From NCBI GenBank assembly GCA_040289475.1, contig PSLF01000001.1, forward strand, positions 62,001-126,000: a DNA stretch of 64,000 nt, in the 5' to 3' direction. Of this stretch, positions 51,319 to 59,529 are shown in pieces; the stretch's first letter is position 1; every line of letters starts with the position of its first letter. The DNA is from Acidimicrobiia bacterium (GTDB lineage: Bacteria > Actinomycetota > Acidimicrobiia > ATN3 > PSLF01). Below the pieces are notes generated by a model, which saw only the letters and a program-made list of their open reading frames with translations, did not search any database and was not told the origin of the DNA. The position numbers and the translations under genes were made by a program.

Positions 51319-52668
51319 GTGCTAACTTCAGATTCCTCGCTACAGAGTGCTACAGCCACGTTATTGAAAAGAGCTGTAGCGGTAACACCCCACGGATCCC
51401 AAACGCTTTCGAAGTCTTACCGCATGCAGGCAGCTGGCTCCCCGGAGATCCCGCTTTTTATCGAGAGAGCCGAAGGAGCTTGGGTAGTAGATGTCGAGGG
51501 GCGAAAATTCCTCGACTACCCGATGGCTTTGGGATCAGTGATCCTGGGACACAACCATCCCAGGGTGGTCGAGGCCATCGAAACGCAACTCTCAAAAGGA
51601 GTTCTCTTTAGCCTTCCATCACCAATCGAGATTGAAGCTGCCGAGGCAGTTCTAGCGGCTGTGCCATCTGCACACCTAGTCAAGTTCGTAAAGACAGGTT
51701 CCGAGGCGTGCTCTGCAGCAGTAAGAATTGCGAGAGCCTTCACTGGAAGGGACATGGTAGCAGTCGGAGGCTTTCACGGTTGGCACGACTTTTATGCGGC
51801 GACGACCACGCGCTCGCTTGGTGTTCCCGCCTCGGTCGGGGAACTTTCAGTTTCTTTTCGCTTCAACGAAATCCACTCTCTCGAGTCCGTGTTTGAAAGG
51901 CATGGTCCTCGTATCGCCGCTGTCCTGTTAGAGCCGGCCAGCGCCGAACCGCCCGACGAAGGTTTTTTGGAGACAGTGGCCCAGATGACATCTGCTAATG
52001 GCTCTCTCCTCGTTTTCGACGAAGTCATAACAGGATTCAGGTGGGAGAGGGGGGGAGCTCAAGAGCGATACAACGTTTACCCAGATCTCACAGTGTTGGG
52101 AAAGGCGATGGGGAACGGAATGCCAATAGCTGCGGTATGCGGCAGGCAAGACGTAATGGCGGTTTCTGAGGAAATCTTCGTATCCGGAACTTACGGGGGG
52201 GAATGTCTGTCGCTGGCAGCGGTGAAAGCAGTGCTAGGGGTGATCGAAAGCGAACCTGTCATCGACTACATTTGGGATCTAGGTCGTCTGCTCCGAGCCG
52301 GGCTCGAGGAAGCAATCCACATCACTGGTGTCGGCGATTGGGTGCGGCTAAGCGGCGAGCCCCCCTGGAACGTGTTGTCTTTCCCAAGCACGAAGACAAA
52401 ACATGGCTCGGACGATGAACCGACGGGAACGGTCAGCGTACGCAAGCTAGCGGAGGACCCCGTTCTCAAAAGCATCTTTCAACAGGAGATGGCGAAGAGG
52501 GCGGTATTGTTCAACGGCTCATTTTTTGTGTCGTATGCACACACAACCCCAGACATCGAGCTAACCGTCACCGCAGCGAAAGAGAGTTTTGCCGTAGTTG
52601 CAGATGCAGCCTCCTCTGGGGATCCGACTAGATACCTAGTAGGGGATCCGATGGGCTCGGTTTTCTAG
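51319..52668 (+). CDS. Class III aminotransferase, GSA-aminomutase-like, in the glycan locus
   Basis: GTG 51319 follows AGGAGG by nine bases and gives 449 aa. A TTG or ATG further upstream would add a poorly conserved stretch. The enzyme resembles HemL (PHGSQTLSKSYRM, ADVEG-like WVVDVEGRKFLDYPMALG, TGSEACSAAVRIARAFTGRD, FDEVITGFRWERGGAQERY), with the PLP lysine in LTVLGKAMGNGMPIAA. Because the heme operon has its own hemL and this copy lies just before neuB, it probably transfers an amino group to a sugar or related keto acid. It is an alternative or extra amination step in the nonulosonate pathway. The exact substrate is unknown. Confidence 0.85.
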   Translation: MLTSDSSLQSATATLLKRAVAVTPHGSQTLSKSYRMQAAGSPEIPLFIERAEGAWVVDVEGRKFLDYPMALGSVILGHNHPRVVEAIETQLSKGVLFSLPSPIEIEAAEAVLAAVPSAHLVKFVKTGSEACSAAVRIARAFTGRDMVAVGGFHGWHDFYAATTTRSLGVPASVGELSVSFRFNEIHSLESVFERHGPRIAAVLLEPASAEPPDEGFLETVAQMTSANGSLLVFDEVITGFRWERGGAQERYNVYPDLTVLGKAMGNGMPIAAVCGRQDVMAVSEEIFVSGTYGGECLSLAAVKAVLGVIESEPVIDYIWDLGRLLRAGLEEAIHITGVGDWVRLSGEPPWNVLSFPSTKTKHGSDDEPTGTVSVRKLAEDPVLKSIFQQEMAKRAVLFNGSFFVSYAHTTPDIELTVTAAKESFAVVADAASSGDPTRYLVGDPMGSVF

Positions 52669-52702
52669 AAGATGTCGAAACTCGAGACTTTCTGATGTCG
52701 CT

Positions 52703-53368
52703 TCACAACTCCTCCGGTCCTCGTAGGTCTGATGACTTTTCGCCGTCTCCGTATGTCCAATCGGGAACAAGTACTTCTGGCGGGGTCCATACCCATTTGA
52801 GTACCGAGGGAATCACAGACATGACGAGCGATACCGCCGCCCAGCAAGCCACCGGGGTCGGCGAAGTCGTAGCGGTCCCCGAGGGAGAAAACCCAGACAC
52901 AATTCCCCAGAGGTACTCCCCCAGGTGAAAAAGCGAGCTCAAAATACCTACAGTCCATCCTAGGCGTACGGCCGGCGATGCCTGAGTCGATCGAAGGGCA
53001 GAACTCATAACTATGGAGCGCACCAGATTGAACGCCAGAACGATCGTCAGATACGGCCAGAACCTATCCGCTATAGCTCCAGGCAACAGCAGCGGGAAGT
53101 CGGCCTCTCTCTCTGGTAACCGGTAGAAGCGGAGATATGCCGCGACAGCTCCTATCCCGAGATACGTAGTCGAGACACCGAGCCATGTCCACAGTACAAG
53201 GGAAAGTGAAAGTGGGCGGGGAACGAAAAGCTTGTAGCCCTTCTCGCTGCTGGCTGGGCGCTGCGCAGTGTGAAACGGTACTTCTAAGCGAATTCGTGTA
53301 GCAGCCGCCTCTGCCTCTTTTTCTCTGTCTCTCGAATTCTTGTGCCCAGCGCCAGAAGAATCCGCCAT
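52703..53368 (-). CDS. Membrane protein within the nonulosonate locus, unknown
   Basis: ATG 53368 gives 221 aa; a start at 53431 adds 21 residues. A charged N-terminal 50 residues precede about four hydrophobic segments (SLSLVLWTWLGVSTTYLGIGAV, PYLTIVLAFNLVRSIVM, LGWTVGILSSLFHLGEYLWGIV and AAVSLVMSVIPSVLKWVW). A short C-terminal tail is acidic. No family is recognised. It is on the opposite strand to its neighbours and converges with the aminotransferase gene with a gap of 34 bases, so it may be a remnant of an older arrangement or have its own regulation. Confidence 0.7.
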   Translation of the reverse strand: MADSSGAGHKNSRDREKEAEAAATRIRLEVPFHTAQRPASSEKGYKLFVPRPLSLSLVLWTWLGVSTTYLGIGAVAAYLRFYRLPEREADFPLLLPGAIADRFWPYLTIVLAFNLVRSIVMSSALRSTQASPAVRLGWTVGILSSLFHLGEYLWGIVSGFSPSGTATTSPTPVACWAAVSLVMSVIPSVLKWVWTPPEVLVPDWTYGDGEKSSDLRGPEEL

Positions 53369-53475
53369 GTATCTTTGCCTTTTGTCGACACCATCGCAAT
53401 TTTTACGTGTTTGGAAGCGAGCCGCGCTCACCTTTGGACCGTATCCTGAAGTAAATACGCAATGCGGAGCGAAAG

Positions 53476-54525
53476 ATGAGAGACAGCTTCGACATCGCCG
53501 GCAGACAAGTGGGCGCAGGGGCGCCCTGCTACATCGTCGCGGAGGCGGGCGCTAATCACGATCGAGACTTCTACAGAGCCAAACAACTGATCGACGTAGC
53601 AGCCGAAGCCGGATGCGATGCGGTGAAATTTCAGACCTACACAGGTTCTGACCTTTACTCGAAGTTCACTCCGCCCTTCGAGTATCTAAAGGACATCTCC
53701 ACTGAGCCGCCCGCACAGCTCCTCGATCGTATTGCACTTCCGCAAGAGTGGCAGCCTCGACTAAAGGATTACGCCGATTTTGTGGGAATAACGTGGTTCT
53801 CCTCTCCATTCGACTTTGACGCGGTCGACGCATTGGAAACAGTCGGGGTCCCTTGCTACAAAATCGCCTCTTTCGAGATTCTCGACTTAGACCTGGTTCG
53901 CAAGTGTGCCAGCACCGGCAAACCGCTAATCATCTCCACTGGAATGGCCACTTTAGGCGAGATCGAAGACGCTTTGGGGGTATGCGAGTCCGAAGGCAAT
54001 GACAGGGTGGCGCTTCTTCACTGTGTATCGTCGTATCCCGCTTCTCCTCACTCGGCCAACTTGAGAGCTATGGAGACCATCAGGCGTGCATTTGGCGTTC
54101 CCACCGGCTTTTCGGATCACACCCTCGGCATAGTTATACCCATCGCCGCAGCCGCTCTGGGAGCCGACATTATCGAAAAGCACTTCACCGTGAGCCGAAA
54201 CTTGAAAGGTCCGGATCATCCATTCGCCCTGGAGCCTAACGAGCTCAAGGCTATGGTGGAGGGAGTGAGAGCAGCTGAAGCAGCCCTCGGAGATGGGCGT
54301 AAAAGGGGGCCAACCGCCGAGGAGAGCGGCGAGATGTACACCATGGCGCGCCGCAGCATCGTTGCAAAGAGCGACATTCCTGCCGGCACCGTGATCACAA
54401 GGGAGATGTTGACCTCTAAGCGGCCAGGTTATGGAATCAAGCCTAAGTACATAAGGTGGATAGTTGGGCGTGTCGCCAAGCGAGACATAAAAGAGGACGA
54501 AGTGATTACTGAGGAGATGATCTGA
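53476..54525 (+). CDS. NeuB/PseI-type nonulosonic acid synthase
   Basis: The 349-aa enzyme condenses phosphoenolpyruvate with a six-carbon amino sugar to give a nine-carbon acid. The barrel has YIVAEAGANHDRDFYRAKQLID, AVKFQTYTGSDLY, WFSSPFDFDAVD, ISTGMATLGEIEDAL, LLHCVSSYPA and GFSDHTLGI, then EKHFTVSRNLKGPDHPFALEP. A C-terminal antifreeze-like SAF domain (about 285-349, RSIVAKSDIPAGTVITREML) completes the active site. With PseB, PseC and PseG homologues in the same locus, pseudaminic acid synthase (PseI) is the likely role; legionaminic acid synthase is the alternative. GGAG lies about 8 bases before the ATG. Confidence 0.92.
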   Translation: MRDSFDIAGRQVGAGAPCYIVAEAGANHDRDFYRAKQLIDVAAEAGCDAVKFQTYTGSDLYSKFTPPFEYLKDISTEPPAQLLDRIALPQEWQPRLKDYADFVGITWFSSPFDFDAVDALETVGVPCYKIASFEILDLDLVRKCASTGKPLIISTGMATLGEIEDALGVCESEGNDRVALLHCVSSYPASPHSANLRAMETIRRAFGVPTGFSDHTLGIVIPIAAAALGADIIEKHFTVSRNLKGPDHPFALEPNELKAMVEGVRAAEAALGDGRKRGPTAEESGEMYTMARRSIVAKSDIPAGTVITREMLTSKRPGYGIKPKYIRWIVGRVAKRDIKEDEVITEEMI

Positions 54526-54597
54526 GGCTGGCAAGGACATTTCTCGGACATTTCCGCGATCTAGCCGTTCCGGAATAGGTTGACTCTTTCTTCTCGG

Positions 54598-56118
54598 ATG
54601 AGCGAAGAGATCTCGATCAGAAAAGCCGAGCACGGTGACGTACGCTTTCTCTATGAGATTCGCAACGATCCTGCCGTCGTAGAAGCTTCAGCCACGGGCC
54701 GGGGGGTGGAGTGGAAGTCTCACCTTCTCTGGATCGATCAGAAACTTCGCCAAGGTGCCCTTCTTTTCATAGCAGTCGCTAAAGGTCGGCCAGTGGGGTA
54801 CATAAGGTTCGACCCCCTGCTCGAATCCTCCGACTCCTACGAAGTCGCAGTGGGCCTCGTGGAGGCTTTTCGGCAACGTGGAATAGGTACCTCTCTTATT
54901 TTGAAAGGATCCCTACTTGCCGAATCACTCGGCGCCAGCAAGCTTTTGGCTCGAATCAAGCCAGACAATACCGCCTCGGTGAGAGCATTCCAGGCTGCCG
55001 GCTATACCCGCGATCCCGACACTCCTACAGTGACAAGCGAGGCAGGAATCAGACTAGACAGGTATATAAGAGTTGTTTCGATCGAGAAACCTGCTGAAAC
55101 TAAAGCGTTCTTCCGACCAATAGGTAGTTGCGAGCCATTAGAAGAAGAACACGCGGCTACAGGTAACCTAGCTCCGGGCAATACGCTTAGGGTGGTACTG
55201 GTAGCTGACTTCGGGCAGAGCGCGGGATTGGGTCACCTACGACGGATGAGCGCGCTCGGTACTGCTATCGCTGCTTACGGATCCGCCTATGCCATAGCGA
55301 TAGCGGGCCCGCGCGACGATACGACCTTCCGTCGAGCAATCTCGATATGCGGCAGAGCTGTTTTGCACGTGGATGATTTGAAATGGGGACGCCAGGTCTT
55401 CGATGCCGCTGTCATAGATTCTTATCGCCTTTCGGAAGAGGAGATGGCCGGTCTCTCTCCGTCTGCGATCGTAGCAGATGGAGTTCCCCCCTCCATTGCC
55501 GCGCCTATGCTTGTCGATCCTGCACCCGGAGCCGACAAAAGCCTGTACGTCGGGAGAGCAGAAGAGATTCTTACGGGGGCCAAGTTCGCGTTGCTCGGGC
55601 CTGAGCTGTGGGATCTGACCGCAGCCCTGCCTACTCACCCACCACGACGGATACTAGTAACACTCGGTTCCGGGGCTGAGGAGGGTCTTACGACGCAAGT
55701 AGTGGAAGCTCTTAGAACTCGTCTTGGATATTTAGAAGTCGTAACGACAGAGCACTGCACCCCTCCTTACGAGTACATCTCTCGCCTCGTCGAGGCCGAC
55801 ATGGTGGTGACCGCAGGAGGTGTGTCGTCCTTGGAGACCGCACGGGCAGGCCGGCCTGCAGTGGGCGTAGTTTTGTCGCCCAACCATATCCCAAACATAA
55901 AGGGGCTGGCCGAAGCAGGAGCTCTACGGATGTCAGAGGCAAAACCAAACGACATCGCCTCGGCTGTTGCAGAGATTGCCCGTGAGCGAGAGCTCTTTTA
56001 CAGGCTTGCCGCAGCTGGCCCCCGGCTTATAGATGGCAAGGGAGCATGCAGAGTTGCGAAGACACTTTTAGCTCGAGTCCGAGCAGAGATCGGCGCCTCC
56101 AAAGAGGAGTTCCGATGA
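54598..56118 (+). CDS. PseH-PseG fusion: GNAT acetyltransferase joined to a UDP-sugar hydrolase
   Basis: ATG 54598 gives 506 aa. Residues about 3-160 are a GNAT domain (ISIRKAEHGDVRFLYEIRNDPAV, the acetyl-CoA loop EAFRQRGIGTSLILKGSL, and NTASVRAFQAAGYTRD) like PseH or SpsD, which acetylate the 4-amino sugar. Residues about 198-500 are a GT-B-like PseG domain with GLGHLRRM (His213 in the family's GxGHxxR motif), VADGVPPSI, ILVTLGSGAEEGLTTQVVEAL and TAGGVSSLETARAGRPAV. PseG removes UDP before the NeuB step. The order acetylation then UDP removal matches the two halves. A TTG at 54580 could add six residues. The stop overlaps the next start (ATGA). Confidence 0.88.
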   Translation: MSEEISIRKAEHGDVRFLYEIRNDPAVVEASATGRGVEWKSHLLWIDQKLRQGALLFIAVAKGRPVGYIRFDPLLESSDSYEVAVGLVEAFRQRGIGTSLILKGSLLAESLGASKLLARIKPDNTASVRAFQAAGYTRDPDTPTVTSEAGIRLDRYIRVVSIEKPAETKAFFRPIGSCEPLEEEHAATGNLAPGNTLRVVLVADFGQSAGLGHLRRMSALGTAIAAYGSAYAIAIAGPRDDTTFRRAISICGRAVLHVDDLKWGRQVFDAAVIDSYRLSEEEMAGLSPSAIVADGVPPSIAAPMLVDPAPGADKSLYVGRAEEILTGAKFALLGPELWDLTAALPTHPPRRILVTLGSGAEEGLTTQVVEALRTRLGYLEVVTTEHCTPPYEYISRLVEADMVVTAGGVSSLETARAGRPAVGVVLSPNHIPNIKGLAEAGALRMSEAKPNDIASAVAEIARERELFYRLAAAGPRLIDGKGACRVAKTLLARVRAEIGASKEEFR

Positions 56119-57098
56119 AAGTTGCAATCGCAGGATGTGGCTCTGCCGGAAAGCGTCACTTCCTCAACTCGATTTCAATGGGGCATACCACGATTTTGTT
56201 CGATCCGGATACTCAAAGAGCTAAAGCACTAGCGCTGGAAGCCGGGGCCGGAAGATCAATCGTGGCATCCAAACTGCAAGCACTCTGGGAAGAGAGACCC
56301 GACGCCTTCGTAATTGCCTCCCCAACCGACTCCCATGCCCAGCTAGTTGGTGAGGCTCTCGAGAGGAGAATTCCTGTTTTGGTAGAAAAACCGCTAGCAC
56401 TCTCTTACAGCGAAGGGGTGGCGCTTACACGACTTCAGTCCGAGGCTCGCGTCCCCCTGATGGTCGGATACAACTTGCGATTCCTCGATGAGATCGCGGA
56501 AATAAAGCAAAGGCTAGACAACGGTGAAGTTGGAAGACCGCTCGGCGTTGCGTTGTGGTTCGGATACGACCTACGCAAGTGGAGAAAAGGGGTTCATTTC
56601 AAGAGCACCTACTCGGCGTCCAAGGCGCGAGGCGGCGGCGTTCTGCTCGAAGCGTCACACGAAATAGACTTGGCCTTCTGGCTGCTGGGCCCATTTGACA
56701 CCGCCTTTGGCTTTGTAAAACGAACCGGGGTCCTCAATGCGGACCCGGATGATCTGGCTGTGGCAGTGTTAGAAACCCGCAGTGGTGCTGTCATCTCCCT
56801 CTTCCTCGAAATGATCTCGGCGACATATAGACGCGGCTTCGAGATCGTGGGTGAAAAAGGCACACTGGGGTGGAAATGGTCCGAGACCGGACGGTCTAAA
56901 CAGGCCATCGAGAACTCGTACCGAACAGAGCTCGCTTTTTTCTTGAAGTGCGTCCAAGACGGTCGAGATCCCACACCCGATATTCTCGATGGTCTCTACG
57001 TGCTCGGAGCTGTGGAGGCAATCGCTCGGTCCTCCACACTTCGAGAGCCGACAAAAGTGCCCCCACCAGCAACCAAGGGGGAGGAATCACGGTCGTGA
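56115..57098 (+). CDS. Gfo/Idh/MocA-family oxidoreductase
   Basis: From ATG 56115 the protein is 327 aa. The Rossmann start MKVAIAGCGSAGKRHFLNS, the SPTDSHAQLVGEALERRIPVLVEKPLAL segment with the family's EKP lysine, and MVGYNLRFLDEI are typical. The C-terminal beta sheet with GGGVLLEASHEIDLAFWLLGP completes the fold. Such enzymes oxidise or reduce sugar ring positions, usually on nucleotide sugars or nonulosonate precursors. The gene is coupled by 4-base overlaps to PseH-PseG upstream and to the cytidylyltransferase downstream, so it very likely modifies an intermediate of the same pathway. Confidence 0.9.
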   Translation: MKVAIAGCGSAGKRHFLNSISMGHTTILFDPDTQRAKALALEAGAGRSIVASKLQALWEERPDAFVIASPTDSHAQLVGEALERRIPVLVEKPLALSYSEGVALTRLQSEARVPLMVGYNLRFLDEIAEIKQRLDNGEVGRPLGVALWFGYDLRKWRKGVHFKSTYSASKARGGGVLLEASHEIDLAFWLLGPFDTAFGFVKRTGVLNADPDDLAVAVLETRSGAVISLFLEMISATYRRGFEIVGEKGTLGWKWSETGRSKQAIENSYRTELAFFLKCVQDGRDPTPDILDGLYVLGAVEAIARSSTLREPTKVPPPATKGEESRS

Positions 57099-57859
57099 CC
57101 GTCAGTTCGATCACGTTCGACGAGGCTTCGGAGGCTCCTGCTCCACCCCTCGAGGAGCGTCCTCTCATAGGGATCCAGGCTCGCACGGGCTCTACTAGGC
57201 TTCCTGGAAAGACAATCGCCAAGCTTGGATCTCAGACAGTTCTGGAGTGGGTGGTCCAACGAGCTAGAGCCGCCTCCCTCCACTCGGGCGTTTTTGTGCT
57301 CACGAGCAGTGAAACTTCCGATGACGTCATATGTGAAGTCGCTAACTACCTGGGTGTGGAGTGCGTGAGGGGTAGCGAGGACGATGTCCTTTCGCGCTTT
57401 ATGAATCTCCTCCGCCTTAAATGCCCCCCGGCGGTAGTACGGATAACAGCAGACTGCCCCTTCGTCGATCCGAAAGTCATCGATGCGGTCATAAAGGCCT
57501 GGTGGCACCAGGGCAATCGAGCCGATTACGCATCGAATACGTTGAAGAGAACGTTTCCAGACGGTCTAGACGTAGAGGTGGTTTCTACAGAGGCACTCGC
57601 TAGGGTCAATTCTGTGGCCCGAGGAATTCATCGAGAGCACGTTACCTCGTACATAACTGCCTTTCCAGAGTCCTTCCGGTGCATCTCGGTGGAGCTCAAT
57701 GTCGACTGCTCATGGGCACGGGTCACTCTCGACACTGCAGAAGACCTCCAGGCGTTGAGGCATATGGCTAAAGACGCACCGCATCCCCTCAAAGGGCCGC
57801 GGTTAAGAGAGATCCTCGCACACTTCGGATGCTGCAAGAAGCCGAGGGATCACTGTTGA
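57095..57859 (+). CDS. SpsF-like cytidylyltransferase
   Basis: GTG 57095 overlaps the previous stop and gives 254 aa. The nucleotide motif is GIQARTGSTRLPGKTIAKLG. It is followed by LTSSETSDDVICEVANYLGVECVRGSEDDVLSRF, RITADCPFVDP and GLDVEVVSTEAL, the pattern of the SpsF branch of CMP-sugar synthetases. It should activate the finished nonulosonic acid as a CMP-sugar, the job of PseF or LegF. The first 23 residues are a loosely conserved extension. It overlaps the flippase gene start. Confidence 0.88.
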   Translation: MTVSSITFDEASEAPAPPLEERPLIGIQARTGSTRLPGKTIAKLGSQTVLEWVVQRARAASLHSGVFVLTSSETSDDVICEVANYLGVECVRGSEDDVLSRFMNLLRLKCPPAVVRITADCPFVDPKVIDAVIKAWWHQGNRADYASNTLKRTFPDGLDVEVVSTEALARVNSVARGIHREHVTSYITAFPESFRCISVELNVDCSWARVTLDTAEDLQALRHMAKDAPHPLKGPRLREILAHFGCCKKPRDHC

Positions 57860-59529
57860 AAGAAGAGACTGCAGATGCACCGCTCAGACGGCGCCTCTTG
57901 CGCAACACTTTCTGGAATCAGCTCTCTCAGGGTTTTCGGATGGTCTTCGCCCTTGTCCTATTGCCGTACATCGTCAATAGGGTTGGACCTCAAGAAGCCG
58001 GGGTGTATTTTCTCGCTCTGTCCTTTACCGGATACTTCGGCGTTCTCGATGCTTCGATCTCGCCAGCTCTAGTCAAAATAGTCGCGGAGTATCGCGCAAA
58101 AAGAGACTCGCCTCGCATTGGCGCGGCGTTCCGCGCAACCTTTAGGACATATGCTGCCACTGGCATACTGGCCTTCGCTGCCCTGTGGGCGGCATCCGTT
58201 TGGGGGCTCTCGTTTCTCGGAGTCCCTCCTCACCTCTTGGAACCCGCCCGCCAGACGCTACGAATCGCTTCGTTGGCATCTCTTTTCAGCTGGCCGCTCT
58301 ACACCTACGACCATCTCCTTCGTGGCTATCAGCGCTACGACTTGGTTAGCGCAGTTTCCTTAGGCGTATCGGCACTTTCATTCGCTGCCCAGATAGGGGC
58401 GGCATCGATGCATCTGGGAGCGGCAGGGCTAATGTTTGCAACCAGCGTGTGTCTCGTTGGCGGAGGAGTCGTAAGCAGAGCTCTAGCGAGAGCCAGAGCA
58501 CCCGAGATCAAAGCTCCCGGCGGCTCCACACTCGAGGAATGGAGAGGTATTGCCCGCTTCTCGGCCATTCTCTTCGTAATCAGCCTTACAGACGTCGTGG
58601 TATATCAATTGGACAGGCTTGTAGCAGCAACCTCGACGGCTCTAGGAGTTGCAGCAGTCACTATCTACGAGTACGCAGCGAGACTGCACAAGGTGCCACG
58701 CGATATTCACGCGATGGTGGTAGCTGCCATAACCCCAGCTGCCTCCGAGCTTGAGGCCAAAGGTGATCACGAGCGGCTCGTACGCCTCGTTCTAGAGGCA
58801 TCTCGCCTTACAGTTGCTGTCACTCTCCCCATAGCAACCGCGATACTCGCTCTAACACCGGCCATAGCTGCTTCGTGGGCACCTCCTGAAGCATCTGTGC
58901 CGATAGCCGTATTTGTGTCCTACTGGGTCCTCAACTGCAACACGGGAGTACTCACAAACGTTTTGATTGGCATAGGAAAGCTCCGTCTGATCCTGCTTTA
59001 CGCTTACTCGGTAGCCGGTGCGAATCTCGCGCTGTCGATAGTTCTCGCTCGCCGATTCGGAGTAGCAGGAGTCGTCGGTGGTACGACGATCGCCTATGTG
59101 ATTGGATTTCCCTTTTTCATGTCGCTTTCTTTGAAAACGCTGGGTGCTAGTCGAAGAGCTTACGCTGCCAGAGTATTTTGGCCGGCGTATCCGATGGCGT
59201 TGCTGCTCGCAGGACTCGTCGGTTCTGCAGGCTTCTCAGTCGTTAGGTTCGCAGGGTTCCCCGGGGTGGTAGCTGTTGGAGCGATAGGAGTCGCAGCTTA
59301 CTACGGTGCGTTTGGATTCGTCGGTATGTCTAGGAAAGAGCGGCGCGAGCTGCTGGAGGCCCTTCCCATTGCTGCATGGTTTTTGCCACACGCTAAAGGC
59401 GTCGACATTGAAAACGTTGAAGAATTTGAACACAACACACAAAGAACCTCGTCGCCGAAAGAAAGCGGCACTAGCCGTTCACCAGTTTCGCCTAAGGATG
59501 GGAAGCTTAGAGAAAGCGGGCACAATTAG
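57856..59529 (+). CDS. Wzx-like polysaccharide flippase (MOP family)
   Basis: The protein is 557 aa from TTG 57856, which overlaps the preceding stop as TTGA and has GAGGGA five bases before it. ATG 57829 is the alternative. It has about twelve to fourteen hydrophobic helices and the typical start LLRNTFWNQLSQGFRMVFALVLLPYIVNRVGPQEAGVYFLALS. It then has the YDHLLRGYQRYDLVS loop and repeated Gly/Ala-rich helices. It should flip a lipid-linked glycan to the outside. The last 60 residues are hydrophilic and rich in Ser/Lys. It sits between the CMP-sugar synthetase and a putative transferase gene, as expected for an export module. Confidence 0.88.
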   Translation: MKEETADAPLRRRLLRNTFWNQLSQGFRMVFALVLLPYIVNRVGPQEAGVYFLALSFTGYFGVLDASISPALVKIVAEYRAKRDSPRIGAAFRATFRTYAATGILAFAALWAASVWGLSFLGVPPHLLEPARQTLRIASLASLFSWPLYTYDHLLRGYQRYDLVSAVSLGVSALSFAAQIGAASMHLGAAGLMFATSVCLVGGGVVSRALARARAPEIKAPGGSTLEEWRGIARFSAILFVISLTDVVVYQLDRLVAATSTALGVAAVTIYEYAARLHKVPRDIHAMVVAAITPAASELEAKGDHERLVRLVLEASRLTVAVTLPIATAILALTPAIAASWAPPEASVPIAVFVSYWVLNCNTGVLTNVLIGIGKLRLILLYAYSVAGANLALSIVLARRFGVAGVVGGTTIAYVIGFPFFMSLSLKTLGASRRAYAARVFWPAYPMALLLAGLVGSAGFSVVRFAGFPGVVAVGAIGVAAYYGAFGFVGMSRKERRELLEALPIAAWFLPHAKGVDIENVEEFEHNTQRTSSPKESGTSRSPVSPKDGKLRESGHN

